From PLA3 sp964592235 (GTDB lineage: Bacteria; Planctomycetota; Phycisphaerae; UBA1845; UTPLA1): a DNA stretch of 64,000 nt. Both the position numbers and the translations under genes were made by a program. Under the pieces are notes generated by a model, which was not told the DNA's origin, did no database searches, and saw only the letters and a list, made by a program, of their open reading frames with translations. Shown here in pieces: positions 27,213 through 35,443 of the stretch; within the stretch, counting starts at the first letter, position 1; the number at the start of each line of letters is the position of its first letter. The stretch lies in assembly GCA_964592235.1 (NCBI GenBank), contig CAZQCF010000009.1, forward strand, positions 65,287 to 129,286. Reading direction: 5' to 3'.

Positions 27213-27275
27213 TGTCGCAACCGCGCGGCGTTTGTGGTGGGCGGTGCCCACCCTACGGGGCTTTGCGACGCTATT

Positions 27276-27300
27276 GGATTCCCGCATTTGCGGGAATGAC
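27276..27300. repeat. ATTCCCGC-NNTT-GCGGGAAT palindrome, copy 1
   Basis: ggattcccgcatttgcgggaatgac. Related copies lie at 30748-30776, 35938-35960 and 42031-42052. The arms resemble widespread short repeats such as the Neisseria dRS3 type; relationship is inferred only from the core. Confidence 0.75.
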
Positions 27301-27356
27301 GGCATTGCGCGGCGAGTGTTGGTGGGCAGTGCCCACCCTACAACTTGGGATCGCTT

Positions 27357-27523
27357 CTACAACTCCCGGCTGACGAGGCACACGGCCACACCTTGAATGG
27401 AAAACTCGCGCGAGTCGTCGATGAGCATCGGCGGCACGGTGGGGTTGTCGCCGCGGAGGATGATGACGCGTTTGCGAGTCTGTAGCTCGACGCTGACTCG
27501 CTTGAGCGTGGAGCGGCCGTCGA
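27357..27523 (-). pseudogene. Truncated copy of an S24 (LexA/CI-like) repressor gene, 3' end only
   Basis: The minus strand reads the last 55 codons of an S24 peptidase-type repressor, ending in VCLVSREL and TAG. It is nearly identical to residues 168-221 of the intact repressor at 30789-31454; the few changes are conservative (Met to Leu, Asn to Thr, Leu to Ile) or silent. The catalytic Lys region STLKRV is kept, but the catalytic Ser, the linker and the HTH domain are missing. The homology breaks sharply at 27523. Confidence 0.85.
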
Positions 27524-27713
27524 GTCAACAGGGCGCGTGAACATACTCAACCTGTTTCGCGTGCGCGAAAGCACGCAGCGTCGTGGAATGCGGCGAACGG
27601 TGAATATGCCTTGCGCTGCGGCCGACCATGTGATGCGGAGCTAGCATTCCTGTGCAAGGTCATCTCGGCCGCGCCGGTCACCTCAAGAGGTTCCTACCGA
27701 AGGAGTAGATGCC

Positions 27714-28577
27714 ATGATTGCCAAAATACGATCGATCATGCTGCTCGGCATGTTGGGCAGTGGTTCCGCGATCTGGGCGGTCGGCGACGCCGTCCAGCAG
27801 AAACTGAAAAGGGTTAACCCGGCGTCGGAGAACAAGGCGAGCGTGCTCTTTCTTCATCACAGCACGGGTGAGTGCATCTGGAACGGCGGAGTCGAGGCGT
27901 GGTTTGATGCCTACAACAAGAGTCATAAGACGAAATACACGATCACCGAGCAGGCCTTCCCCAAGGATGCACCGTATGGGTGGAATAATTATCCGTACGA
28001 CTACTGGAATATCTGGGTCAAGCATGCCGGAGCAAGGGCCTACAAAGGCGAGCCGACGCTGGAGATGCTTTCCCGGAAGTACGATGTGATCGTCTTCAAG
28101 CATTGCTTCCCGGTCTCCGCGATCGAGGAAGACACGGGGCACGGCGACGTCGCGAGTGAAGACAAGCGAATTGAAAACTACAAACTTCAATATGAGGCCC
28201 TGAAGATGAAGATGCGGGAGTTTCCGAAGACCCGGTTCATCGTTTGGACGGGACCGGCCCTCGTGAAGTCTGAGACGGACGAGGATGCGGCGGGCCGTGC
28301 CAGGGCCTTCTTCGATTGGGTTCGCAAGGAGTGGGATAAGCCCGGCGACAACATCTACCTTTGGGATTTTCGGGAATTAGAGACCGAAGGCGGCCTCTAT
28401 CTCAACGATTCGTACGCAATGGGGGACTCCCATCCCAATGAAGGATTCTCCAAGAAGGTCGCTCCACATTTCTGTCGGCGGATTGTCGATGTCATTCTGG
28501 GGCAGGGCGACCAGGGAAGTCTGACTGGAGGGGAAATAGGTAAGGGCGGCGCAAAGGCCCCTAGCCGCGGAATTTAG
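27714..28577 (+). CDS. Exported SGNH-hydrolase-like protein
   Basis: 287 residues. An N-terminal hydrophobic signal (IRSIMLLGMLGSGSAIWAVG) leads into VLFLHHSTGECIWNGGV, where the Ser of HHSTG is in the block I position of SGNH enzymes. DSHPNEGFSKKVAPHF near the C terminus supplies the Asp-x-His of block V. Between are ACRAYKG-type loops and FIVWTGPALV, like block III. Such proteins act on acyl or carbohydrate esters, but the GDSL block is atypical and the substrate is unknown. AAGGAG lies nine bases before the ATG. Confidence 0.65.
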   Translation: MIAKIRSIMLLGMLGSGSAIWAVGDAVQQKLKRVNPASENKASVLFLHHSTGECIWNGGVEAWFDAYNKSHKTKYTITEQAFPKDAPYGWNNYPYDYWNIWVKHAGARAYKGEPTLEMLSRKYDVIVFKHCFPVSAIEEDTGHGDVASEDKRIENYKLQYEALKMKMREFPKTRFIVWTGPALVKSETDEDAAGRARAFFDWVRKEWDKPGDNIYLWDFRELETEGGLYLNDSYAMGDSHPNEGFSKKVAPHFCRRIVDVILGQGDQGSLTGGEIGKGGAKAPSRGI

Positions 28578-28668
28578 TCTCGTAGACGACTCGCTCCACG
28601 TGACTCATTGCCCACCGTGGTTTGCTGACATATTGATCGACCGGTGCGACCGGGCAAGCGCGTCTTGC

Positions 28669-30261
28669 CTAATTGCACGTTTGGCTATGCGGGGTACCGG
28701 GGATTCCGGTTTGCCCTTGTGATGATTGTTCGACCGTGCCAGAAATCGTATCACCGTTAAAGGCCGGGTTGTGTTGCCCCGGATCGCCGGCCGTCGCGAC
28801 CGCTGATCCTCCTGCGCCACCGGCGCCGGCACCGGGACCGCCCGATCCACCTTCTCCTCCATGGCCGCCCCGCGCGATTGCTCCGCCTCCGTTTCCTGCA
28901 TATCCGCCCGATCCGCCATCACCGCCAAATGCGTTCGCAATCCCGCCTGCGCCGCCGTTGCCGATGCTTGTGCATCCGCTGTTGCCCCAGCCGCCGGCGC
29001 CTGCCTGCGCCTCGGCCTGACCCCCTTCTCCGCCGTATTGAAGCAAATCAAAATTGGCGTTCCCTCCATTGCCGCCGTATGCAATCGCCGTCCCGCCGAA
29101 TCCACCGTCAGGATGGCCGGCTTCACCGTATTGTCCCATCGGTGCGATGACATGAGCGAAACCGCCCGTGCCCGCATGGCCGAGTCGACCGGCAACCGAG
29201 TTTCCGTATTTTGGATCCTGTCTTCGAGTCAGGCTTCCGCCGTTGCCTGCGTATGCCTTGATGACCGGTCCATCGCGTTCACCCGGCGGCAGTTGAGTCA
29301 CCGCGACGACAATGAAACCGCCGACGCCTCCCGCGAAGAACCCGTTGCCGCCGTCGGCGGCGCGAAACGTGCAGGTGTCGGATGCACAGACCGTGCCGAT
29401 CGTCTGCGCGGTGGGTGAGTCGGGTGATTTAACAAGCCCGTTGGTCGATACGTCCGCCAAGAAGACCAGGCCGCCGCTGCCGCCGAGGCCGCCTGCAAAC
29501 GACCACGGCCCGACCCCGTTGACCAACGCGATCGAATTCTGGATTGGGTCATAGTCAGGCCAATCCGCGTGTCCGGCATTGACAAACAGGAGGCCCGAGT
29601 CGCCTCCGGTTCCGCCAACGTTTTGCCCCGTGAGATTCGCGGCCGATTGCGGCACGCCACCGGTGCCGCCGTTTCCAAAGATGAGCATCCCCTCAACCGT
29701 CAGGCCGTTGCCCGCGCCGAGTTTGACATGGCCGCCGCTGCCGCCGGCGCCTCCGATCAATCCGGTTCCGCCTTGGCCGCCGTTACCCGAGCCGACCATG
29801 GCGCCGGCGCGGATCATCAGGTTCCCGCCGGCACTCAACTCGACCTCTCCGCCGTTGCCGCCGGGCTGGTCGGTGCTGTTTTGCTGGCTGATGTTAATTT
29901 CCTTGCCGGGTGCGCCGGGTGCCGCGCCGCCACCGCCAGCTTGCACGATCCCCATCACTTCAATGTCGCCTGCGGCAATCAGACTCACGGAGATGCCTTT
30001 GCCGCCGGGCTGGGAATCTGCGGCGATCAGGGAGCCCTCCACGCGAATGTTCCCCGAAGCGTTGACGGTCAGATCGGACGTGACCAGGGTGGCTTGTCCC
30101 GCGGGAACCGTGAAGTTGGAAATTGAGATGTTGCCGCCGATCGTCAGTGGTGCGATGCCGTTGATCAACAGCGTGTCACACGATAGCACCGTCAGTGCGC
30201 AAACCATGAGGCCGCCGGGCAGGAAAATTCCAGAAAACCGGGATGGTCGTTGGAGTGTCAT
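28669..30261 (-). CDS. Gly-rich repetitive lipoprotein
   Basis: 530 residues. A hydrophobic signal ends at the lipobox VLSC (Cys28). The N-terminal 150 residues are beta-helix-like (ISNFTVPAGQATLVTSDLTVNASGNI). The rest is dominated by GG-x-GG and GNGG motifs (GGEGGSGGPGAGAGGAGGSA), similar in texture to PE_PGRS-type or adhesin-like sheets. No catalytic motif is seen. Probably cell-surface, attached by lipid. The composition makes homology hard to judge. Confidence 0.75.
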   Translation of the reverse strand: MTLQRPSRFSGIFLPGGLMVCALTVLSCDTLLINGIAPLTIGGNISISNFTVPAGQATLVTSDLTVNASGNIRVEGSLIAADSQPGGKGISVSLIAAGDIEVMGIVQAGGGGAAPGAPGKEINISQQNSTDQPGGNGGEVELSAGGNLMIRAGAMVGSGNGGQGGTGLIGGAGGSGGHVKLGAGNGLTVEGMLIFGNGGTGGVPQSAANLTGQNVGGTGGDSGLLFVNAGHADWPDYDPIQNSIALVNGVGPWSFAGGLGGSGGLVFLADVSTNGLVKSPDSPTAQTIGTVCASDTCTFRAADGGNGFFAGGVGGFIVVAVTQLPPGERDGPVIKAYAGNGGSLTRRQDPKYGNSVAGRLGHAGTGGFAHVIAPMGQYGEAGHPDGGFGGTAIAYGGNGGNANFDLLQYGGEGGQAEAQAGAGGWGNSGCTSIGNGGAGGIANAFGGDGGSGGYAGNGGGAIARGGHGGEGGSGGPGAGAGGAGGSAVATAGDPGQHNPAFNGDTISGTVEQSSQGQTGIPGTPHSQTCN

Positions 30262-30788
30262 TTGTATGTCCTTTTTACTGAAGGCCGGGCGAGGACACGT
30301 CTGATGCTGCGCCGGCTTGAGCGCGAGGACGCGCGTTTGGAGAATCGAACACGGCGCAGCTGAACACGCCGGCTTGACGTCGCTTACCGATTCAGCGGCA
30401 TGATTCGTGCCAGCAGTACGCGACTTCTCAAACGCCGATGTGCGATGTTTCGCTCAAGTGGCGTGGGAAGTCAGATTCTGCTGGATTGCTGATCAGAATG
30501 GGCCGTATTGAGCAGCAAACGAACCACCCTGATTCGGACACGAGATGGTCTAATTTAGATGTTGGGATGCCTGCGCAAGCGCGTTAGGGGCCTGCTCGCG
30601 GAATAGTCCGCATGAGGTCAATCGGGCACGGCGGATCAAGAAGGCTGACACGACGAGTCGAAGTTCACCGGTTCAAGACCGATGCCACAGTTTGGTTTGG
30701 CAACAGAAAGCCCATGCCACAGTTCAGTGCCCACCGAACTCGCGGCTGGACCCCCGCCTTTGCGGGGGTGACGAATTTGAAATGATAT
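30262..30788. other. Intergenic region without a recognised gene
   Basis: 527 bases, less GC-rich than coding DNA. The end nearest the repressor holds a palindrome of the ATTCCCGC family (ggacccccgcctttgcgggggtgacgaat, 30748-30776). No tRNA or small RNA structure was recognised. The upstream part (to about 30260) is the leader of the Gly-rich gene and should contain its promoter. Confidence 0.6.
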
Positions 30789-31454
30789 CTACAACTCCCG
30801 GCTGACGAGGCACACGGCCACGCCTTGTATGGAAAACTCGCGCGAATCGTCGATGAGCATCGGCGGCACGGTGGGGTTGTCGCCGCGGAGGAGGATGACG
30901 CGCTTTCGATTCTGCATCTCGACGCTGACGCGCTTGAGGGTGGAGCGCCCGTCGACGAGGCAGGCGCAGATTCGCCCCTGCACGAACTCGGGATCGACGC
31001 TTGGGCGATAGTCGACAAGAATAATGTCGCCGCGCTTGAGGGTCGGCTCCATGGAGTCGAACTCGCAGCGCAGGCAGTAGCGGTCGGGCCGCCAGAGATG
31101 GCGCAGCACGGGGAAGATCTCGAGCTGCTCCTGTGTATCGGTCGGGGCGCCGTTGGGAATCGTGCCGAAGAGCGGCAGGCCGCGGGTGTCGAGCTGTTGC
31201 GGGGCGTCGTGGCCGTCGCCGTCGCCGAGGAGGACGGATTCGGGCACACCGAGTGCGACGGCGATGGCGCGGAGGGTGTCGGGCCGCGGGTTGCGGTCGC
31301 CGCGTTCAATGGAGGAGAGATAGCCCTGGTTGACGTTGGCGCGCTCGGCGAGGCCGCACTGGGAGATGCCCTGCTTCGTGCGATGGGCGCGGATTCGCGC
31401 GCCGACGCTGTTCGGATCGGGATGCGCATCCCTTTGTGCTCGAGTTCCAGCCAT
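30789..31454 (-). CDS. XRE-family repressor with S24 (LexA/CI-like) C-terminal domain
   Basis: 221 residues from the ATG at 31452-31454 (a TTG two codons earlier is possible). Residues 17-71 form an XRE helix-turn-helix (IRAHRTKQGISQCGLAERANVNQGYLSSIERG). Residues 125-221 are an S24 domain with catalytic Ser134 (EFDSMEPTL) and Lys174 (STLKRVSV). The linker has no Ala-Gly or Cys-Gly pair, the usual self-cleavage site, so RecA-driven autocleavage may not occur. It is divergent from the TrkH-like gene, and a 212-base spacer is the natural operator region. A truncated paralog lies at 27357-27523. Confidence 0.9.
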   Translation of the reverse strand: MAGTRAQRDAHPDPNSVGARIRAHRTKQGISQCGLAERANVNQGYLSSIERGDRNPRPDTLRAIAVALGVPESVLLGDGDGHDAPQQLDTRGLPLFGTIPNGAPTDTQEQLEIFPVLRHLWRPDRYCLRCEFDSMEPTLKRGDIILVDYRPSVDPEFVQGRICACLVDGRSTLKRVSVEMQNRKRVILLRGDNPTVPPMLIDDSREFSIQGVAVCLVSREL

Positions 31455-31672
31455 GCTCAATCGTATCCGGTAAGATCCTGGCCCGGGGATTCAATGATGG
31501 CAGCGTGTGCGTCGCCGTCGCGGCCGTCGCCCCCGCCGGCCCGATCAGGCACCATGTGCCCCGGCCGCCGAGATCGCCGGCTGCCACGAGGACGCGCAAC
31601 CTGCATCCGATGCATCATACAATCGACTCGTTGCAGATTGTCAAGTGCCAAGAGGGGGGATAGCCTTCCAAG

Positions 31673-33400
31673 ATGCCGCCTAAGCGTTCTAACCCGGGTT
31701 CAGCAGTGTCAGAATCTGTCATCCCCCCCCTTGGCCGGGCGTTTATCGTGTTACTCCTTGTCGGGTTGGGGGGGGCTGTCATGCTTCGGGCGAATGGTTC
31801 GCCGTGGCCGGTGGCGTGGCTCGCGCCGCTGCTGCAAGTGCCGGCGTGCGTCATGTGGGGCCGGGCGGCGTTTGGCCAGCATCGGGCGATTGCGAGTGGC
31901 CTGGATCGGGGGTTGTTCGCGGTCGTCGGGGTGCTGGGGGCGATTCTGGCGCTGCGTGCCGGGCGAGTTGAATTCCTGCTGCTGGGGCCGACGCTTTTTC
32001 TGGCGGGGTGGGCGTCGCTGGGGCGGCTGTCGCGCGTGCTGGCGCGTATCGAGCGCGACGCGGGCGATGCGCGGCGCGTGCTGGGCCATGTGCTGCCGGG
32101 ATGGGCGCTGCTGGTGATCGCGGCGGCGATCGTGCTGGCGCTGCCGATCTCCACGCGCAGCGGGGTGCCGGATTACCGTCACAATTTCTGGTCGCACGTG
32201 TTGAGCAGCGCGGTGACGGCCGTCTCGGCCGGCTGCCTGTCGGGTCAGACGATCTACAGTCTGGGCGAGGATTTTTCGCGCATGGGGCAGGCGGTGGTGT
32301 TCGGCGTGACGGTGCTGTCGGGTTTGGCGTGGCTGGCCGTGGGGACGTCGCTGGTGCAGCCGCTGGTCGGTCGGGCGTTGCCGATCGCGACGGTGTTGAA
32401 AGCCGCGGCGGCGGTGTTGCTGGCTGGCGCGGCGTTGCTGTTTCCGGTGTGGTCGTCGACGGATGCGCCGGCGGTGGACGTTCGGGCGGGCTGGAGTGTG
32501 CTGCACGCCGCGAGCGCGCTGTTCAACGCGGGGTGGACGTTGAAGGCGTCGGGCCTGGCGGCGGAGCTGCGGAACCCGCTGGCGTTCGCGAGTGTCACAA
32601 TGCTGTCAGTGATGGGGTCGCTGGGCCTGCCCGTCGTGGCGGCGCTGCTGCGACCGTTGCCGGGCGCGGGCGGCGATGCAGGCGCGACGGGCGCGACGCG
32701 GAGCGGCGCGTGGGCGATGTGGGAGACGGGCGTGTTCGGAGTGGTGCTTGCGGCCGTGGCGATGATTCTGTTTTTCTGCGAGACGCCGCGGTTTCTGCCC
32801 GCGCACCTGACGCCGACGCGGCCGGTCGAGTTCGGCGGCGCGTTGCCGTCGCTGCACGATCAGATGTCGCATGGCGAGCGGTGGTCGTTCTGCGTGTTCG
32901 CGGCGGCGACGCGCTCGGCGGGCTTGCAGAGCTTCACGGTGTTGCAGGGCGGTATCTCCTGGCCTGGGTATGCCACCATCATGGCAGCTGCGATGCTGGG
33001 CGGGTCGATCGGCGGCGTCACCGGCGGATTTCGGCTCACCGTGCTGCCGCTCATGGCGATGTGCTGGCTGACGCCGGCCATGGCCGCAGGAGGGGCCTCG
33101 CCGCGCCGGCGACTTCTCGCGCGACTCGCGATGATTCCGCTTGCATCGCTGGGGTTCACGGCGCTGGCGATCCTCGCGCTGCGCATGTGTTGCGACGGAA
33201 CGTTGTACGAAATCATGTTCGACGCGGTCGCGGCGGCAAACAACGTCGGCCTGTCGACCGGGCTGATGACGCATCTCCCCTGGGCCGGGCGACTGCTCTT
33301 GATCTGCTTCATGATCCTGGGGCGACTGCTTCCGATCTGGCTTTGGGCGTGGGCGCTGTCGCCATGGCCGATGTTGGAAGCGCGCGGGGCGGCGCGGTAG
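31673..33400 (+). CDS. TrkH/KtrB-like cation transporter subunit (degenerate)
   Basis: 575 residues with about 12 membrane helices. Four P-loop-like segments can be matched to the TrkH/KtrB superfamily: SAVTAVSAGCLSG (about 175-190), SALFNAGWTLKA (TrkH has FCNAGF), AAMLGGSIGGVTGGFRLT (TrkH has GGS-x-GSTGGGIK) and ANNVGLSTGL (TrkH has GTVGLSTG). ILGRLLPIW near the C terminus matches the family's terminal GRVGP loop. K+ or Na+ uptake is the usual role, but the filters depart from consensus, and no TrkA/KtrA regulator is adjacent. It starts the plus-strand cluster ending with the selenoprotein. Confidence 0.7.
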   Translation: MPPKRSNPGSAVSESVIPPLGRAFIVLLLVGLGGAVMLRANGSPWPVAWLAPLLQVPACVMWGRAAFGQHRAIASGLDRGLFAVVGVLGAILALRAGRVEFLLLGPTLFLAGWASLGRLSRVLARIERDAGDARRVLGHVLPGWALLVIAAAIVLALPISTRSGVPDYRHNFWSHVLSSAVTAVSAGCLSGQTIYSLGEDFSRMGQAVVFGVTVLSGLAWLAVGTSLVQPLVGRALPIATVLKAAAAVLLAGAALLFPVWSSTDAPAVDVRAGWSVLHAASALFNAGWTLKASGLAAELRNPLAFASVTMLSVMGSLGLPVVAALLRPLPGAGGDAGATGATRSGAWAMWETGVFGVVLAAVAMILFFCETPRFLPAHLTPTRPVEFGGALPSLHDQMSHGERWSFCVFAAATRSAGLQSFTVLQGGISWPGYATIMAAAMLGGSIGGVTGGFRLTVLPLMAMCWLTPAMAAGGASPRRRLLARLAMIPLASLGFTALAILALRMCCDGTLYEIMFDAVAAANNVGLSTGLMTHLPWAGRLLLICFMILGRLLPIWLWAWALSPWPMLEARGAAR

Positions 33401-33412
33401 CGTAGGGCCGAG

Positions 33413-34525
33413 ATGGCGGATTCAGGACCTTCAAGATCGATTCTCGCACTGCTACGCGGACTCGTCTGCGCGGGCGCGCTGGGGTGCGCGTCTTGCGGCG
33501 GCCCAAGTCCCTCGGGCACGTCCGCGCCGTCGCAGACGGACGTGCCTCGTCTGCGTTTGGAGCGTGAAGGCGCGAACGGCGCGAGGCTGGCGGGTCTGTC
33601 GCCGCTGGTCGGTTTCGCGCGCGGCCGGGATTGCTCGCTGATGCACTGCCTGGAGGTCGCGCTGGAGGGGCTGGGCCGGCCGATCTCGTACGACGATCTC
33701 ATGGGAATGAGCGGGCATGCGTTCCGGCTGCAAGTGCGCGCGGACGGCTGGGACGGCGGCGCGGCCGATCCGGCGGTTGGCGACGGATGTCTTGATACGC
33801 TCATGGCGGCGATCGGCTGGAGCTACGACTTCCGCGTTGTGCTGCGCGAGGACCTGACAGCGAGCGACGCGCTGCTGCAGGCCGTGCGCGACAGCATTGA
33901 CCGGCGCGTGCCGGTGTTGGCGGCGAACATCATGCCGCCGGAGGACTGGGGGCTGATCGTCGGGTATCGGCCGGATCGCACGTGGCTCTGCCGGGCGTAC
34001 AACGACGGGGCCGAATCGGTGGACCGCGTGGCGAAGGGTTGGCCGACGGGCGTGATCCTGTTGACCGGCGCGCGGACGCGACCGGCGAGTTTGCAGGTGC
34101 ACGTGGATGGTTTGCGTCGCGGGATCGGGATGTTTGAACAGGTGCGGCAGACGGGGGCGTATGTGACGGGTCGCAAGGCGTTCGAGACGTGGATGGGGCA
34201 GCTTCGCGCGCCGCGCGATGGGTCGTACGTGCATGCGAACTTCTGGCTGTACGTGAACCTGATCGATTCGCGGGCGGCGGCGGTGCGGTATCTGCGCGAC
34301 AAGGCGAGGTCATTCTCCAGCAAGGAGATGCACTGGTCGATGGCGGCCGACTGGTACGATCAGGAAGTTCGCCTGTTGATTCAGAACCTGCCGTATGTTC
34401 CGTCGGCGAAGGAAGCGGGCGGGTCGGTGCCGCCGTATCAGACGCGGCAGCAGCAGATCGACGTGCTGGGGCAGGCGTTGAAGCTGGAGGAGAAGGCGGT
34501 CGATTCGCTGAAGCGGGCGATATAA
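33413..34525 (+). CDS. BtrH_N / C39-like exported lipoprotein
   Basis: 370 residues. A hydrophobic N terminus ends in a Cys-rich lipobox region (GALGCASCGG). Residues about 70-105 read GRDCSLMHCLEVALEGLGRPISYDDLMGMSG, followed by HAFRLQV, the signature of the BtrH N-terminal/C39-like papain-fold family that transfers acyl groups or cleaves amides. A long helical C-terminal half follows. Whether a complete Cys-His pair exists is not clear from sequence, so activity is unproven. It begins 12 bases after the TrkH-like gene and ends 48 bases before the selenoprotein gene. Confidence 0.6.
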   Translation: MADSGPSRSILALLRGLVCAGALGCASCGGPSPSGTSAPSQTDVPRLRLEREGANGARLAGLSPLVGFARGRDCSLMHCLEVALEGLGRPISYDDLMGMSGHAFRLQVRADGWDGGAADPAVGDGCLDTLMAAIGWSYDFRVVLREDLTASDALLQAVRDSIDRRVPVLAANIMPPEDWGLIVGYRPDRTWLCRAYNDGAESVDRVAKGWPTGVILLTGARTRPASLQVHVDGLRRGIGMFEQVRQTGAYVTGRKAFETWMGQLRAPRDGSYVHANFWLYVNLIDSRAAAVRYLRDKARSFSSKEMHWSMAADWYDQEVRLLIQNLPYVPSAKEAGGSVPPYQTRQQQIDVLGQALKLEEKAVDSLKRAI

Positions 34526-34573
34526 TCTTCGTGGCTCACGTCGAGCCGGTGAAAATTGTAAGGAGTGCAATCC

Positions 34574-35362
34574 ATGACAACGTCCCCCGCGCCGAGTTCG
34601 GCGACCGCGTCTCGCAGGACGGTCTCCAAGCGCGCCGCGCTGATCGGCCTGCCGGTCACGTTGATCGGCATGGCTTCGTACATGCCGCTGATGGACGTGC
34701 CGTGGATTCGCTCGACGGCCCTGCCGAACATCGTGGTCGCGCTGATCGGGATGGCGATTTCGGTGTGGGCGATGGCGCGCTGCCGATCGTGGTGGACGGT
34801 GCCGACCGGCGCGGCCAGCGTGTTGCTGGGAAGCTTCTTCATGTATTTCATGTTCGTGATGTCGGTCCAGCCCGAGGCGCCCGACGCGCCGGCCGTCGGC
34901 GAACAGGTCGCGGACTTCACGTTACCCAATCAGGCGGGGCGACCGGTTTCGCTGGCGTCGTTGCATGCGAACGGTCCGGCGCTGCTGGTCTTCTATCGTG
35001 GGCACTGGTGACCGGTGTGCATGTCCGAGCTTCGAGGTCTCGAAGCTGTCAGCAGGAAGCTTGAATCGGTCGGCGGCAAGCTGGTCGCCATTTCGTCGGA
35101 CACGGTCAAAGAGGCCAAGGGCGTCACGACGCGGCAGAAGTTGAGTTACGACATTCTTAGTGATGAGAAGGTGGCGGTGATCCGGTCGCTGGGGTTGTTC
35201 TTCCATGAGTCGACGATGGATAAAGACACGACCATCCCCGCGCATTACCTGCTCGACCGCAACGGGCGAGTCGCGTGGCGCTGGATCGCGCGCAAGACGC
35301 ACGACCGGCCGGACCCGGCGGACGTGATCGCGATTATTGAGGGGTTGGAGAAGGGGTCGTGA
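34574..35362 (+). CDS. Membrane-anchored peroxiredoxin-like selenoprotein (Sec at in-frame TGA 35009-35011)
   Basis: Read through TGA, the frame codes for 262 residues. AAGGAG at 34560-34565 precedes the ATG by eight bases. Residues 21-42, 49-70 and 78-98 are three membrane helices. From residue 107 follows a thioredoxin-fold AhpC/TSA domain: VGEQVADFTLPNQAGRPVSL, LLVFYRGHW, then TGA at position 146, then PVCMSELRGLE. The family motif is F-Y-R-G-x-W-C-P-x-C, so TGA replaces the peroxidatic Cys and gives U-P-V-C with resolving-type Cys149. The remainder (KLVAISSDTVKEAK, YDILSDEKVAVIR, PAHYLLDRNGRVAWRW) is intact to a TGA stop at 35360-35362. A bSECIS-like hairpin follows the TGA. Splitting this into two genes would break the active site. 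selA, selB, selC and selD are not in the window. Confidence 0.88.
35028..35047 (+). promoter_or_regulatory. Predicted bacterial SECIS hairpin
   Basis: AGCTTCGA (35028-35035) and TCGAAGCT (35040-35047) form a perfect 8-base-pair stem with the four-base loop GGTC. The loop and its closing pairs read A-GGTC-T, as in the E. coli fdhF SECIS. The loop begins 24 bases after the TGA, within the 16-37 base spacing expected for bacterial SECIS elements. It lies inside the coding frame, as bSECIS elements do. Confidence 0.8.
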
Positions 35363-35443
35363 CGTTTGTTCAGCTTGGAACGGGTAGCCGCGTCAGTGAG
35401 CGCGCCGTTTACCGTTCTCTTTCGCCCTTGGGTTTATTAGAGC

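Larger units (their letters stand above)
26715..27713. other. Repeat-rich intergenic kilobase
   Basis: No intact gene. In order it holds a CACAGGCTGTCAGCCTGTG palindrome (about 26970-26990), two facing blocks of the gggagaggg/gggtgaggg type (27119-27154 and 27176-27212), two gtgggc-gt-gcccac palindromes (27236-27256, 27320-27341), an ATTCCCGC/GCGGGAAT palindrome (27276-27300) and a broken repressor copy (27357-27523). It reads as a dump for mobile short repeats next to the orphan Mrr gene. Confidence 0.75.

Noticed and set aside
35015..35362. Separate peroxiredoxin ORF starting at GTG 35015
   Set aside because: It would begin after the active-site position and lacks a ribosome site; it is the downstream half of the selenoprotein frame.
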